DNA of 64,000 nt from CAYJPV01 sp964396055 (lineage in GTDB: Bacteria; Acidobacteriota; Vicinamibacteria; Vicinamibacterales; JAKQTR01): contig CAYNDV010000007.1 of the NCBI GenBank assembly GCA_964396055.1, forward strand, positions 1 through 64,000, in the 5' to 3' direction. The notes beneath the pieces are model-generated. The model was not told where the DNA came from and ran no database searches. It saw only the letters and a program-made list of their open reading frames with translations. Of this stretch, positions 8,713 through 17,620 are shown piece by piece (the first letter of the stretch is position 1; every line of letters starts with the position of its first letter). A program made the translations under genes and the position numbers.

Positions 8713-10026
8713 CTAGACGATCTCGGCGCCCGTGACGAACCCGTGCTTGTCGGGGTCCACCTGCAGGCGCGGCGGCTCGATCTCCATCAGGTACTCGAAC
8801 TCCTCCCGGAACTGCTTCAGCGACCGTCCGCAGGTGGCCGCCAGCTTGGCCAGCTCGCGCGCGTCGGTGAAGTCCTCGCGCTTGAGCCGCAGCATGTAGC
8901 TGCGCGCGATGGCGTACCGCTCCGAGTGGATGTTCACCTGGCGGACCCGCGACCGGCCGGTCTCGGGATCGAGCATGTCCTGGAACGGGATCGGCACGAA
9001 GTGGCCGCCCTGCATCGAAATCATCGCGGCCGTGCCGCCGCCCAGGATGTACTTGGCGGCGCAGTAGCCGAGGTCGCGCGTGTACTCCATGTCCACGGGG
9101 ATGGGGTCGGCGCAGCGCAGTTCGTAGCCGATGTTCTTGGCCACGATCGTCGGCTTCATGCCGAACTCCTTCAGCCGGTTCGACACCTCGGCCTTCAGGA
9201 TTTCGCCGATGTTGACTTCGGCGATCCGCACATTGCCGTGCGCGTCGCGCTCCACCTCTTCCAGCATGGCCAGGTCGGCCGGGTCGAGGGTGGGGACGAG
9301 GCCTTCGGCGACGATGGCCACGCCGTCGCGGCGCCCCTGGCTCGCGCGCTTGATGATGGCGCCGGCCAGCGTGTCGACGATGGTCTTCAGGCGGACGGTT
9401 TCGCCGGCGAACTCCTCGCGGATGATGCTCAACGTGGCGCCCGCGGACTTGCCGATGCCCAGGGCCAGGTGGCCGGCCGTGCGGCCCATCGTCACGACGA
9501 AGTACCAGCGGTTCGACGTGCGCGCGTCGACCATCAGGTTCTTGACGATTTCGACGCCGATGTGACGCGCGGTCTGGAACCCGAAGGTGTCCACGAAGGC
9601 CGGCAGCGGCAGGTCGTTGTCGATGGTCTTCGGCACGTGCACGACCCGGATGCGCCCGTCGGCCTTCTCGACGAGCTTCATCGCCGAGAACGCCGTGTCG
9701 TCGCCGCCGATGGTGATGAGCATCGACACGTCGAGGCGCAGCAGCGCCAGGACGGTGTTCTCGAGATGCACCGGGTTCTTCGTGGGGTTCGCGCGCGAGA
9801 TGCCGATGTGCGAGCCGCCGCGGAAGTGGATGCGTGAGACTTCTTCGATCGTCAGCGGATGGACGTGATCGAGGTCGCCCTGCATCAGCCACTCGAAGCC
9901 GTCGCGCACGCCCACGACATCCACGCCCTCGAGGGCGCAGCGGATGGTGGCGGCACTGATGACACTGTTGATGCCGGGCGCAGGACCGCCCCCGACGAGG
10001 ATGGCGACTTTCTCACGGTGGAGCAC
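8713..10026 (-). CDS. 6-phosphofructokinase, pyrophosphate-dependent type
   Basis: Phosphorylates fructose 6-phosphate to the 1,6-bisphosphate in glycolysis; with PPi as donor the step is reversible. The phosphoryl-donor site has GGDDT (107-111): the second Asp replaces the Gly of ATP-PFKs and is the classic PPi marker. PKTIDNDLP (132-140), with its lysine, agrees. VGGGPAPGIN (11-20) starts the donor site, and MGRTAGHLALG is the sugar-phosphate loop. At 437 residues it matches long PFP-type enzymes rather than the 320-residue PfkA. The start is GTG 10026 with GGGAGG 8 bases upstream. A TGGTCAGACCA sequence lies about 90 bp upstream. Confidence 0.85.
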   Translation of the reverse strand: MLHREKVAILVGGGPAPGINSVISAATIRCALEGVDVVGVRDGFEWLMQGDLDHVHPLTIEEVSRIHFRGGSHIGISRANPTKNPVHLENTVLALLRLDVSMLITIGGDDTAFSAMKLVEKADGRIRVVHVPKTIDNDLPLPAFVDTFGFQTARHIGVEIVKNLMVDARTSNRWYFVVTMGRTAGHLALGIGKSAGATLSIIREEFAGETVRLKTIVDTLAGAIIKRASQGRRDGVAIVAEGLVPTLDPADLAMLEEVERDAHGNVRIAEVNIGEILKAEVSNRLKEFGMKPTIVAKNIGYELRCADPIPVDMEYTRDLGYCAAKYILGGGTAAMISMQGGHFVPIPFQDMLDPETGRSRVRQVNIHSERYAIARSYMLRLKREDFTDARELAKLAATCGRSLKQFREEFEYLMEIEPPRLQVDPDKHGFVTGAEIV

Positions 10027-10115
10027 GGCGACGACCTCCCGCGCGCCTGCTCGCGGGTCAGAACCAATCCGCCGGCGGCTGGCGCCTCTCGATCCGCTCG
10101 ATCTTACTTCATGTC

Positions 10116-10126
10116 TGGTCAGACCA
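10116..10126. promoter_or_regulatory. Candidate GntR/FadR-type operator TGGTCAGACCA
   Basis: TGGTCAGACCA is an inverted repeat that fits the TGGT-N3-ACCA pattern bound by FadR-subfamily GntR regulators such as PdhR and LldR. It lies 90 bp upstream of the phosphofructokinase start and overlaps the end of the oxidoreductase gene. No GntR gene is in the window. Confidence 0.35.
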
Positions 10127-11105
10127 CTAGGGGCAGCGAGACCGGGCGCCCCGTCCGGGCAGATTCGAGCAGCGCCCCGAGCGCCGCCACGTTGCCCCGG
10201 CTGTCGGCCAGGCTCACCCGCGCCGGCGTCCCGTCCAGCACGGCGGCGGACAGGTCTTCCACCTCGCCCGTATAGAGTTCCTGGCTGCCGGCGGGCACGG
10301 CGGTGACGCCGCCGTCGGCGTCGATCACGTCGACCGACGCGTCCAGGCCGGGCTTGAACGGGTTGCCGACCCGCACGGCCCCCGCGGTGCCGGCCACCTC
10401 CATGAACGTGGCAAACGGCGTGCAGAAGCTGGCGTCGATGGCGGCCAGCACGCCGCCGGGAAACACCAACTGGCCCACGAACGACTCGTCCACGCCGGAC
10501 GGGTGGAGCCGCTGGTAGCCCGACACCTCGAGGGGTTCGTCACGCAGGACGCACCGGGCGAAACTCACCGGGTAGCACCCCACGTCCCACAGGCAGCCGC
10601 CGCCGAGTTCCGGCATCCATCGGACATCGTCAGCGCGCGTGTGCAGGAAACGGAATGACCCGCGGATCACCCGCGGGCTGCCGATCCGGCCCTCCGCGAC
10701 GAGGCGCTGGACCAGCGCCGTCTGCGGGTGGTGGCGGTACATGAACGCCTCGGCCACCACGCGGCGGTGAATCGAGGCGGCCGCGATGATGGCGTCCACG
10801 TCTGCCACGCGGGTGGCGAGGGGTTTCTCGCACAGCACGTGCTTGCCGGCCTGCACGGCCTTGATCGTCCACTCGGCGTGCAGCCCGTTGGGCAGCGCGA
10901 TGTACACGACGTCGATGGACGGATCCGCCAGCAGCGCCTCGTAGGCGCCGAGTGCGCGTTCGATGCCCCACTCGGCCGCGTAGGCCGCGGCGCGCTCCGC
11001 CGAGCGACTGGCCACCGCCACCAGGCGGTTGCGCGCCGAGGCCCGCAGCGGCGGGATGATCACCCGGTTGATGCGCGCCGTGCCCAGCAGTCCCCAGTTC
11101 AGCAT
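10119..11105 (-). CDS. Gfo/Idh/MocA family oxidoreductase
   Basis: A cytoplasmic NAD(P)-dependent sugar or diol dehydrogenase, 328 residues. The Rossmann part (1-120) has WGLLGTARINR at the start in place of a strict GxGxxG, and CEKPLA (92-97) with the catalytic lysine of the family. The beta-sheet domain follows. I start at ATG 11105, which has GAGGGA 7 bases upstream and begins directly with the first beta strand; an upstream in-frame start at 11141 would overlap the preceding gene. It is the third gene of an operon with trmH and the HExxH lipoprotein (10-bp gap). The GTAR turn resembles the 1,5-anhydro-D-fructose reductase and dihydrodiol dehydrogenase group. Substrate unknown. Confidence 0.85.
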   Translation of the reverse strand: MLNWGLLGTARINRVIIPPLRASARNRLVAVASRSAERAAAYAAEWGIERALGAYEALLADPSIDVVYIALPNGLHAEWTIKAVQAGKHVLCEKPLATRVADVDAIIAAASIHRRVVAEAFMYRHHPQTALVQRLVAEGRIGSPRVIRGSFRFLHTRADDVRWMPELGGGCLWDVGCYPVSFARCVLRDEPLEVSGYQRLHPSGVDESFVGQLVFPGGVLAAIDASFCTPFATFMEVAGTAGAVRVGNPFKPGLDASVDVIDADGGVTAVPAGSQELYTGEVEDLSAAVLDGTPARVSLADSRGNVAALGALLESARTGRPVSLPLVV

Positions 11106-11115
11106 GCGCCGTCCC

Positions 11116-12942
11116 TCAGGGCCGCAGGCGCGTGTCCACACGCATGCGGCCGTCAGTCGCTTTCAGGAAGAAGGGCTCCCACTCCCGCCGGTATCGATCG
11201 ATCCGGGCCACGGCCGCGGGGTCGGCGGTCTGACCGGGCCCGACCACGTAGAGGAACGCCTGCCGGTGCAGCTTCGGCGACTCGGCCGCCGACGGCACCC
11301 GCGTCCCCATCGCATCGACCACGTCCTGGATCAGCACGGACCGCCGCGTGCCGTTGAAGGTGACGCCCACACGGGGGTTCGACGCGTTGTCGCGGCTGGG
11401 CACCACGTTGGTGGGGCTGTCGACGTAGAACACCGGCGGCACGTCCGCCGCGTCGCGCAGGCCCATGGCGTACTGGTCCAGGGCGCTGTAGCGCTCCACG
11501 GCCGCCGCCGTGCGGAAGGCGCCGCCGCCCAGGTCGGCGATGTCGTTGCCCTCGACGAACGACGCGTCGGAGTCGAAGAAGAAGCTCCAGTGCACCTCGT
11601 CGCGGCCCAGCCACGCCCCCGACGCCGTCCCGTTGGACTCGCGGAACTTCAGGTTCACCAGCCAGCGGTGGCCCGACTCGTGCCCGATCAGCCCCAACGT
11701 GCTGTTCTCGCCGGCGAAGCGCAGGGTGGGGTCGGCCGGGTACTTCGCGAGGTCGTCCATGAACGCGATGCTGCTCAGCCGGCCGGCGCTGCCGAACTCG
11801 GCCGAGGCGTTGAATACGCTCGCGCCGATGCCCCGGATGTCGTTGGCGATGGTGGTCTCGTACGCGAAGGCGTCGGACACGAGCTTCCGATCGCTCCAGA
11901 CCACCAACTGGTCGTAGAGATCGCCGTGCGTGCGGTAGAACGCCTGGCCGAGGGCCGCCAGGTCGATGTCCAGCTCCTCGGCGAACCGCTCCCCCACCGC
12001 GGCGACCCCGCCGTCCACGGTGCCGGACTGGGCGCGCGCCAGATCGACGGGCGCAAACACCGTGGTCTGCCCCGGCGACAAGCCCACCACGCCGACGGGC
12101 AGCGTGGTGGTATCGGCGAACTTGAACTCCACCTGGCCGTCGCGCTGGAACACCAGCTGCGCGGTCACCTTGCGGCTCTCCTCGAACCCGGGCACGTTGC
12201 ACCAGGTGACCGTGAACAAGTCGGCCTGCGTGTTCACGAAGACGCCGCCGCCAGCCGACGGGTCGAGATCGGCGAAGAACAGCGCGACACGCGGGGGCCC
12301 CGTCAGGAACCGCGTCACCGAGCGGTCGGTGCTGGCGAAGTCGGCGTCGCCGAACGTGACGTTGCCGTCCGAGTTCAGGAACGCGGTCGTGAAGGCCTGC
12401 CCGTAGAATGTCGCCTGGAACGGCAGCGTGAACGACGCGCTCTGGTCGTCGCCGAGCGTGACGCGCTGCCCCAGCGTCTGCCGGAACTGCGGGTCGCCGC
12501 GCCGCGCGTCGTACCCGCCTGCGGCATTGCGGGCGAAGGCCACGGCCGTGCCCTTGAGGTCGAACGCGTTGACCGGGATCATGATGTCGCCCGCGTCCTG
12601 GATCACCACGATCTCGCCCACATCGTCCGCCGCCGAATCAGGCAGGGGTCCGGCGCCCGCGCGGCCGGCGGCCGCCGCCCGGTGCGTCCAGAGCGCATCG
12701 AGCACGTTGTTGGGCCGGTACCGGCAGAAGCGGGGCTCGCGCTTGGCGAGCTCGGCGGGGCTCGGTTCGGCGCGGGCGGTGTCGTCCGGCGCCTCGGCCG
12801 CGATGTTCGCGCAGGGATTGGTGCCGCTCGGGGGCGGCGTCGTGGGCGGCGCCGGATCGTTGTTCGAGCTGCTCGAACCGCCGCCGCACGCGGCTGCCGC
12901 CGCCGCCAGCAGGATGCCAAGGGCCAGGATACGCGTACGCAT
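11116..12942 (-). CDS. Large lipoprotein with HExxH motif, putative metalloprotease-like
   Basis: I start at ATG 12942 (TTGGAG 6 bases upstream) rather than the TTG at 12954, giving 608 residues. The signal peptide ends with a lipobox, AAAAAAC, followed by GGGSSSSNND and a proline-rich linker, so it should be anchored in an envelope membrane. The middle carries beta-rich stretches resembling nidogen-type domains (FLNSDGNVTFGD, VALFFADLDPS). Near residue 420 GLIGHESGHRWL gives HExxH, a zinc-protease signature, and a downstream acidic stretch (about 445-465) could hold a third ligand. I do not recognise a named family. Gene order suggests co-expression with trmH and the oxidoreductase, with no obvious functional link. 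Confidence 0.7.
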   Translation of the reverse strand: MRTRILALGILLAAAAAACGGGSSSSNNDPAPPTTPPPSGTNPCANIAAEAPDDTARAEPSPAELAKREPRFCRYRPNNVLDALWTHRAAAAGRAGAGPLPDSAADDVGEIVVIQDAGDIMIPVNAFDLKGTAVAFARNAAGGYDARRGDPQFRQTLGQRVTLGDDQSASFTLPFQATFYGQAFTTAFLNSDGNVTFGDADFASTDRSVTRFLTGPPRVALFFADLDPSAGGGVFVNTQADLFTVTWCNVPGFEESRKVTAQLVFQRDGQVEFKFADTTTLPVGVVGLSPGQTTVFAPVDLARAQSGTVDGGVAAVGERFAEELDIDLAALGQAFYRTHGDLYDQLVVWSDRKLVSDAFAYETTIANDIRGIGASVFNASAEFGSAGRLSSIAFMDDLAKYPADPTLRFAGENSTLGLIGHESGHRWLVNLKFRESNGTASGAWLGRDEVHWSFFFDSDASFVEGNDIADLGGGAFRTAAAVERYSALDQYAMGLRDAADVPPVFYVDSPTNVVPSRDNASNPRVGVTFNGTRRSVLIQDVVDAMGTRVPSAAESPKLHRQAFLYVVGPGQTADPAAVARIDRYRREWEPFFLKATDGRMRVDTRLRP

Positions 12943-12960
12943 GGTGGACTCCAAGGCAGT

Positions 12961-13758
12961 CTACCGGAAGTAGGCGTGCAGGGCGATGCCCGCGGCCGCG
13001 GCGACGTTGACCGAGTCGACGCCCGGCGCCATCGCGATCCGTGCCAGGCGCCGGGCCTGGCCGATCGCCTCGTCGGAGAGGCCGTCGCCCTCGTGGCCGA
13101 GCAGCAACGCCGTGCGCCCCGTCGACGCCGTGGCGCACTGCCGCAGATCGTCGGCGCCGTCGCGCGGCGTCAGCGCCACGATCTCGTACCCCGCCTCGCG
13201 CACGCGATGCAGACCCGAAGGCCAGTCGTCCACGACGCCCCATGGCACCCGCAGCGTGGCGCCGATCGACACCCGGATCGCCTTGCGGTAGAGCGGATCG
13301 CAGCACCCCGGGCTCAGCAGAACGCAGCCGACGCCGAATGCGCGGGCGTTGCGGAACACCGCGCCCATGTTGTCGGCGTTCGCCAGGCGCTCGACGATGA
13401 CGATGAGCGGCGAACCCGCCGCCTCCGCCAGCGGATCCGCGGGCCCGGCCGGCCGCTCGCCAAGGGCCAGACATCCGCGGTGGATGTTGAAGCCGACGAT
13501 GCCCGTCAGCACCGGGAGATCGGCGAGGAACACCGGCAGGCCGGGGTGGCTGTCGAGCACGTCCCGCAGGCCGTCGTGGGCCGGAGGCGTCACCAGCAGC
13601 GAACGCACCCGGTAGTTGGGCGCCTCGAGCAGGGCCCGCACCACCAGCCGCCCCTCCGCCACGAAGAGCCCGCGCTCGCGCAGAAGCGTCGGATCCGGCA
13701 CGTTGCGGTAGTCCGCAATCTGCGGGTCGTCCGGGTCCGAGATGGCGAGGGTGGGCAT
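12961..13758 (-). CDS. TrmH/SpoU-family RNA 2'-O-methyltransferase
   Basis: Methylates ribose 2'-OH of rRNA or tRNA with SAM, acting as a knotted dimer. The 265-residue protein has a substrate-binding N-terminus (about 15-95) and the SPOUT domain with all three motifs: NADNMGAVFRNARAFG, LLLGHEGDGLS, and APGVDSVNVAAAAGIAL, the last forming the knot. The target is not evident; the layout is closer to generic TrmH-like proteins than to RlmB. It is first in an operon. Its TAG stop overlaps a TAGACT hexamer that could act as a -10 box for the next gene. Confidence 0.88.
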   Translation of the reverse strand: MPTLAISDPDDPQIADYRNVPDPTLLRERGLFVAEGRLVVRALLEAPNYRVRSLLVTPPAHDGLRDVLDSHPGLPVFLADLPVLTGIVGFNIHRGCLALGERPAGPADPLAEAAGSPLIVIVERLANADNMGAVFRNARAFGVGCVLLSPGCCDPLYRKAIRVSIGATLRVPWGVVDDWPSGLHRVREAGYEIVALTPRDGADDLRQCATASTGRTALLLGHEGDGLSDEAIGQARRLARIAMAPGVDSVNVAAAAGIALHAYFR

Positions 13759-13826
13759 GCGGCTTCCGCGCGCGGCGCGCTTGTGGTTAAGCTATCACCG
13801 ATGCGGCCCCTGCCGCCGAGGTTCTT

Positions 13827-14993
13827 ATGCACCTGCTGCGCCGACTTGCCGTTCTCGTCGCCGTCCTGATGATCGCTGCCGTCGCCGGCGCTGCCGCGCA
13901 GGCGCCCGCGCCCCCTCCGGCGGGTGTGCCGGCCGCCGACGAGGCACTGAGTGCCGTGAAGGCGCGCGTGGCGCCGGACCGTCGTCTCGTGCACTTCGAC
14001 CTGAAGACGCGCCTCCAGAACGACACGCTGGTGGTGGAAGGCGACGTCGAGGGCGCGGCCGCGAAAGAGGCGGCGCTGGCCGCTCTGCGCGCAGCCGGCT
14101 TCACGCGCATCGAGGACCACATCGTCGCGCTCCCCGATCCGAGACTCGGCGAGAAACGTTTCGGCATCGTCCGCGTGAGCGTGGCCAACGTGAAGGGCAA
14201 GCCGTCGCACATGTCGGACATGGCGACGCAGACCGTCATGGGGTGGCCCGTGCGCGTGCTGGGCGCGTCCGGCGGCTGGTACTACGTGCATACGGAGCCG
14301 GATGGGTACCTCGGCTGGATCGAGGAACTGCAGCTCACGCTCGTGGACGAGGCCGGGCAGCGCGCCTGGACCGACGGCGCCCGGGTGATCGTCACGGTGC
14401 CCTCGGCCACGGTGACCGAGACCCCGTCAGCCACGGGTGTGCCCGTCACGGACGTGGTGATGGGCGCGCTCCTGCGGTTGTCGGGCAACAAGGGCAGCTG
14501 GGTGGCGGTGGAGTTGCCGGACGGCCGGCGCGGCCACCTGCCGGCCACCGCCGCCAAGGCGTACGCGCCGTGGGTAGCGGCGACGAAGCCGACGGCCGAC
14601 GGCATCGAGCGGGAAGCCCTGCGGTTCATGGGCGTGCCCTACCTGTGGGGCGGCACGTCGAGCAAGGGCTTCGACTGCTCCGGGTATTCGAAGACCGTGT
14701 TCCGGATGAACGGCATCGAGTTGCCGCGCGACGCCGACCAGCAGGGCGACACCGGGACGGCGGTCCCGATCGACGACCAGATGAGCGCGCTGCGCAAGGG
14801 CGACCTGCTGTTCTTCGGGTCGAAGGCCACGGCCGAGCGCCCCGAGCGCATCACGCACGTCGGCATCTATGTCGGCAACGGGGAGTTCCTGCACGCGTCG
14901 GGGCTGGTGCGCCGCAACAGCCTGCTGCCGGCCTCGCCGCTCTTCAGCGAGAGCCTGCGCACGCGTCTGCTGCGCGTCCGCCGCGTGTTCTAG
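13827..14993 (+). CDS. NlpC/P60 cell-wall hydrolase with SH3 domains
   Basis: An exported cysteine peptidase that should cut peptidoglycan stem peptides. Residues 1-25 form a signal peptide (cleavage near AAA-QA). A small BON-like alpha/beta region (about 38-110) is followed by two bacterial SH3-like modules (about 115-250; VRVLGASGGWYYVHTEPDG is one). The C-terminal NlpC/P60 domain has catalytic C283 in KGFDCSGYSKTVF and histidine near 343 in RITHVGIYVG, with FLHASG after it. GAGG lies 7 bases before the ATG. An upstream TAAGCT (13788) may be its -10 box. Confidence 0.88.
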   Translation: MHLLRRLAVLVAVLMIAAVAGAAAQAPAPPPAGVPAADEALSAVKARVAPDRRLVHFDLKTRLQNDTLVVEGDVEGAAAKEAALAALRAAGFTRIEDHIVALPDPRLGEKRFGIVRVSVANVKGKPSHMSDMATQTVMGWPVRVLGASGGWYYVHTEPDGYLGWIEELQLTLVDEAGQRAWTDGARVIVTVPSATVTETPSATGVPVTDVVMGALLRLSGNKGSWVAVELPDGRRGHLPATAAKAYAPWVAATKPTADGIEREALRFMGVPYLWGGTSSKGFDCSGYSKTVFRMNGIELPRDADQQGDTGTAVPIDDQMSALRKGDLLFFGSKATAERPERITHVGIYVGNGEFLHASGLVRRNSLLPASPLFSESLRTRLLRVRRVF

Positions 14994-15268
14994 GTCCGGG
15001 CTCGACTTTCGTGGCGTCCGGCTTCCCTCGACTTCGCTCGGGACAGGTCAGCCGGACGAATGGGCTCGGATCGACACGACCGCTCCCGAGCCGGACTCCG
15101 CAGGCCGGGAACCCTCCTCGGCTCAGCGTCGGGTTCCGTGTCTTCGTGGCGTCCGGCTTCAGCCGGACGTAACAGACCGAGGCGGCCTGCTCCGTACGGC
15201 TCGTTCGCAGCCGTACCGACCCGAGGTCCAGGACCGTGTCGTGCAGGGCTTCAGCCCTGCCTGGGGTG
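14994..15268. repeat. Spacer made of nested palindromic repeats
   Basis: No gene seen. Three GGCTTCAGCC-family elements lie here. At 15016-15057 GTCCGGCTT and TCAGCCGGAC are split by about 23 bp that contain CCCTCGACTTCGCTCGGG. At 15151-15168 the same palindrome is intact: GTCCGGCTTCAGCCGGAC. At 15243-15260 is GCAGGGCTTCAGCCCTGC. A heptad array follows directly. Hairpins here could terminate the convergent NlpC and M20 genes. Confidence 0.7.
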
Positions 15269-16533
<1,265 letters not shown>

Positions 16534-16539
16534 GGGGGG

Positions 16540-16545
16540 ATTCTA
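16540..16545 (-). promoter_or_regulatory. Putative -10 box TAGAAT, 6 bp before the M20 start
   Basis: TAGAAT on the minus strand is followed by six C and then ATG. There is no room for a ribosome site between a transcription start and the ATG, so the mRNA should be leaderless. Confidence 0.45.
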
Positions 16546-16562
16546 CAGGCAACGGGGGGAAG

Positions 16563-16657
16563 GGCCGTCAGGCCATCAGGCCGTTCGGCCGTTGGGCCAG
16601 TGGGCCGTTCGGCCGTTCGCCCGTTCGGCCATAGGCCGCTGGGCCGTTCGGCCGTTG
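16563..16657. repeat. 8-bp tandem array of GGCCGTTC-like units
   Basis: Twelve units in a row: GGCCGTCA, GGCCATCA, GGCCGTTC, GGCCGTTG, GGCCAGTG, GGCCGTTC twice, GCCCGTTC, GGCCATA (7 bp), GGCCGCTG, GGCCGTTC, GGCCGTTG. A shorter copy lies at 40385-40432. It sits directly upstream of the M20 promoter. Confidence 0.85.
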
Positions 16658-17021
16658 GGCTTCAGGCTCGCGGTCGATTCAACTCCACTGGACTTCCCTG
16701 CCCGGACTGCATCGGTCAGGGTATCCCGTTCGATACCACGTCGAACTCGGGCCCCATCTCGGAACGTCGACCGCCGCCGAGTTCTTGCACGGGCCGCCGG
16801 CGGCGAAATGAGGTAATTCCCCTGGTCAGGCTGCCGGCGGCAGTTTGACGGCGCTCGGGTCCACTCCGCCCTCGAAATCGCTGTGCAACGGAGCCTTGCG
16901 GCGATGCTACCGCGGTGGAAGAATGCGCACGGCGGTCCGGGCGATTCGGACGATGGAGCCTTGGGTCTTCCTCCGATGCCTGAAAGAAAGTTGCCTGACG
17001 CACCAAGAAGGCGTCGTCCTC
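16658..17021. other. Intergenic stretch without a recognisable gene
   Basis: After the octamer array I see two short inverted repeats: GGTATC/GATACC at 16720-16737, and CTGCC/GGCAG near 16831-16845. Open frames on both strands lack ribosome sites and family features. The only candidate gene starts at 17022. Confidence 0.4.
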
Positions 17022-17111
17022 ATGGCACAGACTGATTTCTCGTGGTGGCGCATCGTCTGGCGGGCTGGGCTGGTCGTCGGTGTCGTGCTGGTCCTCTTCG
17101 GCGCGGCGTGA
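17022..17111 (+). CDS. Possible 29-residue single-pass membrane peptide
   Basis: MAQTDFSWWRIVWRAGLVVG then VVLVLFGAA: a short polar, aromatic head and one hydrophobic segment to the end. AAGAAGG lies about 11 bases upstream, a weak ribosome site. A longer frame from 16845 has no ribosome site and an unlikely cysteine/arginine-rich start. It lies 84 bp before another small membrane gene. No family recognised; it may be non-coding. Confidence 0.3.
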   Translation: MAQTDFSWWRIVWRAGLVVGVVLVLFGAA

Positions 17112-17195
17112 GTCTGGGGCTGACGGCGAGCACGGTGCTTCGGGTGCCGTCGCCGGGCAAGGTCCCTGGGCGCGGGCCATTGAAAGGGGCATGGC

Positions 17196-17507
17196 GTGAA
17201 CGAAGTCGTTGCCGTCGGTCTTCTCGTTGGCGCCGGCGCGGTGCTGGTCCTTGTTGTTCGCCTCGCGGCGATTGAGCGGCGGTTGGCGCGCCTGTCGCGA
17301 ATGGAGACGAAAGTCGACCTGTTGCTCAGGTCAGCGGGCGTTGCATTCGACGCCATGCATGATGTGCCCCCCGGCGTTCGCGAGGCCCTCGACCGGGGTG
17401 AGACGATCCTCGCAATCAAGCGGTTCCGCGAGGCCACGGGCGCTGGTCTCAAGGACGCGAAGGACTTCGTTGACGAGGTCCGTCGGCGGCAAGCCCCGGT
17501 GGCCTGA
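17196..17507 (+). CDS. Small membrane protein with L7/L12-like C-terminal domain
   Basis: A 103-residue protein: one membrane helix (about 4-24), a charged coil (27-48), then a domain whose RETILAIKRFREATGAGLKD continues AKDFVDEVR. That motif matches the C-terminal helix-turn-helix of ribosomal protein L7/L12 (VREATGLGLKEAKD), which in ribosomes recruits GTPase factors. Membrane-anchored L7/L12-C proteins are widespread and uncharacterised. Start GTG 17196 with AAAGGGG 6 bases upstream. Confidence 0.65.
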   Translation: MNEVVAVGLLVGAGAVLVLVVRLAAIERRLARLSRMETKVDLLLRSAGVAFDAMHDVPPGVREALDRGETILAIKRFREATGAGLKDAKDFVDEVRRRQAPVA

Positions 17508-17620
17508 CGGTTGGCTGGTTGGCAGACATTGCAGCCGACGGCGCGCGGCGCAATACTGAGCCCCGCCGTGGCTGAAGCGCCCATCACCAGGCGGCATCAA
17601 CGACTCACCAGCTCACGCAG

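Noticed and set aside
11029..13869. 946-residue plus-strand frame across three minus-strand genes
   Set aside because: Antisense shadow of the oxidoreductase, lipoprotein and trmH genes; Arg/His/Gly-rich with no family, and crossing their junctions.
16720..16845. Possible tRNA or riboswitch in the 16.7 kb spacer
   Set aside because: Only two short hairpins; no T-loop GTTCRA with matched acceptor arms and no known aptamer core.
16716..17192. 158-residue minus-strand frame in the spacer after the M20 gene
   Set aside because: No ribosome site, no hydrophobic core or motif, and it overlaps the more plausible small plus-strand membrane peptide.
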